Assembly: GCA_018136815.1 (NCBI GenBank)
Contig: CM030935.1
Location: forward strand, 186,001 to 250,000
Source: Isochrysis galbana
Taxonomy: Eukaryota; Haptophyta; Isochrysidales; Isochrysidaceae
Length of the DNA: 64,000 nucleotides
Direction: 5' to 3'
Part shown: in pieces, positions 59,381 through 64,000 of the stretch
How positions within the stretch are numbered: position 1 is the first letter of the stretch
How the letters are laid out: every line of letters starts with the position of its first letter
Notes under the pieces: generated by a model
The model's input: only the letters and a program-made list of their open reading frames with translations
Told to the model about the DNA's origin: nothing
Databases searched by the model: none
Made by a program: the position numbers and the translations under genes

Positions 59381-59546
59381 TAGAGACTTAAAGATTGCGA
59401 CATACAATTTGAACGGAGCGAAACATAAATTAGCGTCAACTCTAGCGCAAGCGAGACTAGGAGGGATCCATGTTCTGTACGCGCAAGAACTACACCATTA
59501 CAGCGATGGGTGGCACCTAAGGGTGCAAGGTTTGGCCGCGTCTTAG
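59370..59546 (+). pseudogene. ORF2 start remnant (APE endonuclease) of the 57.7 kb LINE
   Basis: It encodes MVNSRDLKIATYNLNGAKHKLA and VLYAQELHHYSDGWHL, the first strands of an APE-type endonuclease (atyNlNG), ending in a stop at 59544. A short piece resembling the ORF2 end (DINEDPTTYNGRQLELTLA) precedes the 3'UTR. The endonuclease active site and the RT are absent. Confidence 0.82.
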
Positions 59547-59830
59547 AAGAAACCGCAGGGGATATCAATGAGGATCCCACGACATACAATGGAAGGCAAC
59601 TTGAATTAACACTAGCATAAAGGACGAATCACAGTCTCCAGCCCCCTTCTCTCCAACTCCCGGCCGAAGCAGCGCGCGCGGCCTCCCCGGAACCAGCTTC
59701 TCCGATAAAGAGGGAACTGGGAAAGGGGGAGGGGGTTGTCAGGGGTTAAGGTTGGGTAGTAGGGAGGTACACTAGCACACTGCCTCACGCCGCACGCGTA
59801 GCGGGGAATTTTAAGAAGATTTTTTTTTTT

Positions 59831-60060
59831 GATCAGGTCCCGGACCTCTTCGGGTCCACCGCCGCTCCACCACTCCACCACCCCTGCCGCGCACCAGCAG
59901 GCCACCGACCGGCACGACCCGCTCACCGCCACGCGCCTCGAACGACACGAGCACCGAGTGGCGCGTCACCTGCACGCGCGACACGTCGCACCCCTGCAGC
60001 TGCAGCGTCCGTGGCGGCAGGCGCGTCGCCGGCGGTCACCGCACCTAGCACCTACGAGGA
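59831..60060 (-). pseudogene. Host reading frame, right part, split by a LINE
   Basis: The minus strand encodes LPPRTLQLQGCDVSRVQVTRHSVLVSFEARGG, then, in a shifted frame, VEWWSGGGPEEVRDL leading to the target-site duplication. It looks protein-like but unrecognised. A frame change between the two parts means an intron, a frameshift or decay. Confidence 0.3.
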
Positions 60061-60455
60061 GATCCGGAGCCCAGCCCTCAAGTTCTGCGAACACATGGAG
60101 GAGGGCATGAGCGGCGCCATCCTCCATCCTGGCGATGCTGCTCGTCACAGCCTCCGGCATGGGCCGTGGATGTGGAGACTTCCGCGTGGATTTGGCCAAG
60201 GAACGCTACCCGTCGATGTGGGCACTCATCGAGCCATACATGGGCCGTTGGTGCAAGGCAAAGCTCATGCTCGTCGGCGACTACTCCGACGAGTACGACA
60301 AGATCCCATAGACCAAATACATTGGAGACGAGGCCGCCGTCGCGTACCTCTGCATGGAATACATCACGGCGGTCGCGTACGCGAAACGAGTCCCATGGTG
60401 CAAGTGCGCCGAGCAGCTGGCAAACTCTATATGGAGAACCAGAAGGCCCCCCATA
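60041..60455 (+). pseudogene. Decayed gene fragment, cut by an inverted-repeat element
   Basis: The frames encode TYEEIRSPALKFCEHMEEGM, then in another frame MGRGCGDFRVDLAKERYPS and YMGRWCKAKLMLVGDYSDEYDKIP. After an in-frame TAG at 60309 they continue TKYIGDEAAVAYLCMEYITA. The last part (LYMENQKAP) matches the fragment at 8872. An element beginning near 60455 cuts it off. The protein family is unknown. Confidence 0.4.
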
Positions 60456-61370
60456 GCTATCGGGGGCCCCCGATACCCCCGATAGCTATCGGGGGGCGTC
60501 GGTTGGCTCCGGCGAGAATTTCGTTTCGGACCCACCCAAATTTCGTTTCGAATTTTTGCTTGCCCTGACCCAAATTTTGGGGGTCATTTCGTTCGAAATT
60601 TGCTTCGAGCGCCGCCGCGGACGCCGGCACGCCGGTCGGTGCCCTAGGCCCTAGGTCGGTGTGTTCGGCACTTCGGCAGGCGACTACGCGGTTGCCTATG
60701 ACCTACACGCACACATGTATGTGCTCGCGTGGTTTTCACACATCTTACTACGTACATATGATATACATATGCGCGGCCCGCCGCACTTTTTGGCACTACA
60801 CTATACACATCATTTTCATTTTAGATATTTTAGAGGCGGCCTTAGCCTTACTTAACAAGAAGGTGCAACTCGGGGTTCCCTTTTTTGTTACACCCCTCCC
60901 GTCTCCCGTCTATTTATGTATATAATTTTTATCGACCCCTAACTTGGACATTATTCCCACGTACCTCTCATGGCAGCATACTGTTGGTCGAGAGGCCAAC
61001 ACGGCCGACCTGCCAAAGGGTCGCGCCGTTGGTCTTATTTTCAATCCAGGATACTAGGTCACCAAAGACGTCGAGACGATGAGGGCTCCCCACCCAGCAC
61101 CCAGCCACATGAGGCGAGAAGCGTTCAATCGCCATCACCCCACAGATGGAAAAGCGTTCAATCGCCATCACCCCACAGATGGAAAAGCGTTCAATCGCCA
61201 TCACCCCACAGATGGAAAAGCGTTCAATCGCCATCGGCTTGCAAATTTCGCTCCCGCGTGACCCAAATTTCGGTCAAAATTTTTATTTCGATGATGGACC
61301 CAAATTTCAAAAAAAAATTCTCGAAATTCTCGCCGGAGCCAAGGCGTCGGCTCCTGGGGGGTAACAAAGC
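60456..61370. mobile_element. Inverted-repeat element carrying a 33-bp tandem repeat
   Basis: GGCTCCGGCGAGAATTTCG at 60505-60523 is inverted at 61322-61340. AAATTTGGGTCC-type words continue the symmetry inward on both sides, and the outer arms contain GCTATCGGGGG and CTCCTGGGGGG words. The interior has no transposase-like frame. Its left edge truncates the gene fragment at 60041-60455. Boundaries are approximate and no target duplication was identified. Confidence 0.55.
61119..61235. repeat. 33-bp tandem repeat, about 3.5 units
   Basis: The unit GAAAAGCGTTCAATCGCCATCACCCCACAGATG is repeated with almost no change. Its length is a multiple of three, so one plus-strand frame encodes KRSIAITPQME repeats, but no gene start or context supports translation. 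Confidence 0.85.
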
Positions 61371-61749
61371 TCATTCAGCATTCAGAAGTACCCCTCCACG
61401 TCTCTACTCTAGACTGGAGTACTCTTAAAAAGTAGGAGTAGGGACGGACACCCCCTGCCTTCTTGCTTTTTGAAAATCAGCACCCCCAGAGAGAGCGAGA
61501 GAAGGGACCCACACTCACATATACTCTACCTATGGAGTACTCTACTTTAGTGTCGAAAAGGAGGAGAATACCTATTGCTTAGCTCTAGTCAAGAGAAGTC
61601 ACCCTCGCTCCTCCTCTCCCTGCCTGGTGGCGCTAGCCAGCACTGGAGCCGCGGCTGGGCCTTTTCCCTCACGCCACCAGCGCCGGCGCGCATCGTCTTG
61701 ACAGTCTCGTCGCCCGCCATTTGCCTGCCCTCACGCGCGTTCCCGGAGC
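61371..61749. other. Upstream region of the RING gene
   Basis: TACTCTAGACTGGAGTACTC and related words occur at 61398-61560, as upstream of several other genes. No coding evidence. It should hold the RING gene promoter. Confidence 0.5.
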
Positions 61750-62901
61750 ATGCGCTGCTCCTTCTGCTGTGGACCAGTCAGCGGCACTTGTTGTGTGGCC
61801 CTTGCATGCGGTCATGTGGCCCATGAGCCCTGCAGTCGGGTGGCGGGGGGGCACATTCCATGCCCAAGCTGCGGGGCATTCTGTGAACCGTCAGCCAGCT
61901 GGCCGATCTATGGGTTGGGAGAAGGCATGCCGCAGGCAGACAAGCCGAATGATCCAGCTGTGGCCAAGCAGCTCTGTGAGCGCTTAAGACTCCAAAAAAT
62001 CAAATTAGATGCACAGTTGGCGAGCATGCGGGCAGCGGCAGAGGGCACGCGCAAAAGAAACCTGCAACTATCCGCCGAGCTTGCGACGCACCAGACCGAC
62101 ATCGATGAGAAGCGGCTACGCTTTCGTAGTGCTATACACAAGGAAGAAGCAGTTTTTGCTGCCTTGGCAGCCGCGAGCATTTACAAAGATGTTCAACGGG
62201 GGGGGGGCACGATCAATCATAAGTTGTTGGAAATTGTGCGCCCTTCAACAGATCTGCTCGCAAAGCTCGGTGCTCTGCTCACGGAGCGGCTGACAACAGT
62301 CCTGGAGGCGTATGATAAGGAGCAACAAGTTCTGAGCAATCTGCAACATGAAGTCCACGAACTACGTGATGTCGCCGTGAAACGAGAGAAGAAGCTGACA
62401 TCTTCTCAGACTACTCATCTAGATAAGCCCGCTGCACTTCCTGGGAGAAAGCTACCGTCAAGCATCTTGAATCGTAAGACCCTGCAGACTCTGCCCAGGA
62501 AGGGACCACATTCCACCCTCGTTGCAGGGATTCGACCCCAAGGAGCCGACCCTCCTTGCCAGGAGATGCCTCGAGTGCAGAGTATCCGGCCTCTCCACGT
62601 GAACATGCAGAGTTCAAATTCTAAACCTTCGCGCTTCTCCTCTTTAGTCCCACCTCCACGGCATGCTCCTGGTACCTTGGGACTCGCAAACGTCGCCACG
62701 CCCTCGTTCCAAATGATCGAGAGGAAGCGACGTTTGGCGGTACCACTTGGAGGTCCGAGCTCCGCAAAGGTAGCAAGACGTGTGAGCTCCATTGCCGTCG
62801 AAAGCACAGGTGCTGAAGCGCCCTCGACGCTGAAGCTTCACCCATTCTTTCGCGCCTGCTACCACCGAAATCTGACCTCGAATGCGAGCAGTACTACCTA
62901 G
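61750..62901 (+). CDS. RING-H2 finger protein with coiled coil (putative E3 ubiquitin/SUMO ligase)
   Basis: Residues 3-42 form a RING finger: CSFC...CC, CGHVAHEPC (CxHxxHxxC, RING-H2 spacing), then CPSC. A coiled coil follows at about residues 70-215 (AVAKQLCERLRLQKIKLDAQLASMRAAAEG, LERLTTVLEAYDKEQQVLSNLQHEVHELRD). The remainder is a basic Ser/Pro-rich tail. This N-terminal RING, coiled coil and disordered tail layout is shared by TRAIP and by the meiotic Zip3/RNF212 ligases; which one cannot be decided. The 383-residue frame has no intron. A run of eight Gs inside the coiled coil encodes RGGG and is a possible sequencing weak point. Confidence 0.72.
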   Translation: MRCSFCCGPVSGTCCVALACGHVAHEPCSRVAGGHIPCPSCGAFCEPSASWPIYGLGEGMPQADKPNDPAVAKQLCERLRLQKIKLDAQLASMRAAAEGTRKRNLQLSAELATHQTDIDEKRLRFRSAIHKEEAVFAALAAASIYKDVQRGGGTINHKLLEIVRPSTDLLAKLGALLTERLTTVLEAYDKEQQVLSNLQHEVHELRDVAVKREKKLTSSQTTHLDKPAALPGRKLPSSILNRKTLQTLPRKGPHSTLVAGIRPQGADPPCQEMPRVQSIRPLHVNMQSSNSKPSRFSSLVPPPRHAPGTLGLANVATPSFQMIERKRRLAVPLGGPSSAKVARRVSSIAVESTGAEAPSTLKLHPFFRACYHRNLTSNASSTT

Positions 62902-63407
62902 GGCCATATCTGCCCTCACTAGCCAAACTCGAACTCCCTGGGCGTTGGTATTCGGAGTTGCTACAATCCTAGGCCTCTCCAAGCCCATGCAGTCCTCAGG
63001 GCTATGGCTGAACCCAACGCGGCACTGTGGCAGGCGTTTGGTCAGTGTCATATTGTATACGCCACATACGCACACCACAGAGTGGCATATTTTCTCCTTA
63101 CATCGCAATGCATCGTCACCACATGTGAGCTCCCCGACCCAGACTCCAGACTCCCACCCGCAAACTCCTAATTGCTACTCGAAATCCCGAACGATCTGGC
63201 TCAGAAAAAAATATTCTTGAATAAGACTACTCCGTGGCTACTCGCTACCCCTTCCGCTGGGGACTACACTTGACATCGCCTTCACCCTACCCTCTCTCCC
63301 CTTCCCAGGTATCGTTCTGTCAATTATGGGATTATGGGACATCAATCGAATGGAGCCATCAAACGTCCATAGTCATTTACACAACAATATTTCACAGACC
63401 CTATTAT
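62902..63407. other. Spacer downstream of the RING gene
   Basis: No gene is supported. The 3' part (63393-63407, CACAGACCCTATTAT) is the target-site duplication of the next LINE. Confidence 0.5.
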
Positions 63408-63808
63408 TGCTGGGCATGAACCTGTCCGCGGTAGCGCAAGCGCTCCGCATAATGGATAGACTCGCCTAATCGTGCACAACACAAAGCCGTGTCCCACGTC
63501 TCACCCGCCTACCTGCCCCCCGCCCTCAAAACTCCCCGCGATTTAACCGCCCACCTCACGGACTCACGGACTCAACAAGAAAACATGGAAACCGATAGCC
63601 CGATGGCGCAGGAGGAAGGAGTGGAAAACCTATCGGGGATCGGAGCACACCGCCTGCTGCAGGAAACCCCAAACACCCAGCCCCTAGGTAGTGCACGAGG
63701 GACGAGCCGCAAGGCAGGTGGAGGGGAGATGAGAGTAGCGGGCGTGGCAGCACAATAAGGGTGCGTAGTCGCGCGCGCGGCGAGAATATTAAGAAGTTTT
63801 TTTTTTTT
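63408..63808 (+). mobile_element. 5'-truncated LINE-A-like copy with 15-bp target-site duplication
   Basis: CACAGACCCTATTAT at 63393-63407 and 63809-63823 brackets 401 bp. The 5' end encodes the last ORF2 residues (MNLSAVAQALRIMDRLA and stop, compare NLGLVAEAIGIAGKLA at 1685). It is followed by the 3'UTR (CCCCTAGGTAGTGCACGAGGG) and GCGAGAATATTAAGAAG with about 12 Ts. The short truncated form and perfect duplication fit target-primed reverse transcription. Confidence 0.9.
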
Positions 63809-63823
63809 CACAGACCCTATTAT

Positions 63824-64000
63824 CGACTTTTAATATCTACGGCAACGGCCGTCGGTGCGAGACCATAAGTGTCGGTGGGAGACCATAAAAAGGCGCAAAT
63901 GTCGATGGCGCTGGTTGACATTTGTCAATGCAGATGGATTAAGTAATACAAGGCCACACACACACATCAATCACGCATCACACACATCATACCCATTGCT
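63824..64000. other. Right edge of window, unassigned
   Basis: A GTCGGTG.GAGACCATAA word is repeated at 63849-63869 and 63871-63890. CA-rich words follow to the end. Nothing else is supported. Confidence 0.4.

Larger units (their letters stand above)
57701..59830 (+). mobile_element. ORF1-only (HAL1-like) LINE with 15-bp target-site duplication
   Basis: The element begins AAAACTATTGTTATAGTTTTAG, a hairpin-forming leader of 24 bases, followed by ORF1, a short ORF2 beginning and a short C-terminal remnant. The 3'UTR ends GCGGGGAATTTTAAGAAGA with eleven Ts at 59820-59830. Most of ORF2, including the RT, is deleted. Its ORF1 differs markedly from that at 43619, so this is a separate subfamily that reached the same ORF1-only state. 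Confidence 0.9.

Noticed and set aside
61119-61235. Possible CRISPR array
   Set aside because: The units are contiguous tandem copies without spacers, and the DNA is eukaryotic.

Overview
This is nuclear DNA of a GC-rich unicellular eukaryote, most likely a microalga and perhaps a haptophyte. The host genes have GT-AG introns, and several encode eukaryote-only proteins: a histone-mRNA stem-loop binding protein, a small TIM chaperone, a G-patch protein, a RING protein and an AT-hook protein. A TTAGGG-type telomeric tract is present. The lineage call rests on gene style and composition only; no marker gene proves it.

Host genes from left to right: SLBP (2912-4027, +); AT-hook protein (6537-7232, -); NMNAT-like nucleotidyltransferase (9912-11210, +); small membrane protein, two exons (16195-17122, -); coiled-coil protein, two exons (17861-18777, +); Fe(II)/2-oxoglutarate oxygenase, two exons (20576-22330, +); a 2114-residue NO VEIN/sacsin-type GHKL ATPase ending in a G-patch, five exons (24003-31383, +); secreted or membrane LRR protein (33927-35111, -); PhzF-fold protein (37593-38753, -); beta-lactamase-fold serine hydrolase, three exons (45833-47625, -); Tim13-type small TIM, three exons (48697-49119, +); organelle-type pyruvate kinase, three exons (51341-53134, -); divergent RHD3/SEY1-like protein, three exons (54264-56136, +); RING and coiled-coil protein (61750-62901, +). 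The genes show no operon-like or pathway grouping. Splice joins were worked out by eye from reading frame and family motifs.

Most of the rest is repeats. L1-like non-LTR retrotransposons (APE endonuclease, reverse transcriptase, C-terminal Cys/His motif, ORF1 with CCCH fingers) occur in at least two subfamilies. Their 3' ends are poly(T) on the coding strand, not poly(A). Two copies keep a long ORF1 but have lost most of ORF2, like mammalian HAL1 elements. Three copies have target-site duplications that can be read directly: 41219-43644, 57701-59830 and 63408-63808. At 39.3-44.9 kb one LINE carries two later insertions, and its reading frame is restored when both are removed. There is also a 1 kb foldback element, a 674-bp TIR element, GC-rich SINE-like repeats, a GGA array and many homopolymer tracts.

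The most unusual pattern is a repeat of about 165 bp at five gene 5' flanks (NMNAT, NO VEIN-like ATPase, PhzF, serine hydrolase, pyruvate kinase). In four of the five it points toward the gene and ends about 40-110 bp before the start codon. It may be a mobile promoter or 5'UTR module. One copy is split by about 294 bp of subtelomere-like DNA carrying TTAGGG repeats.
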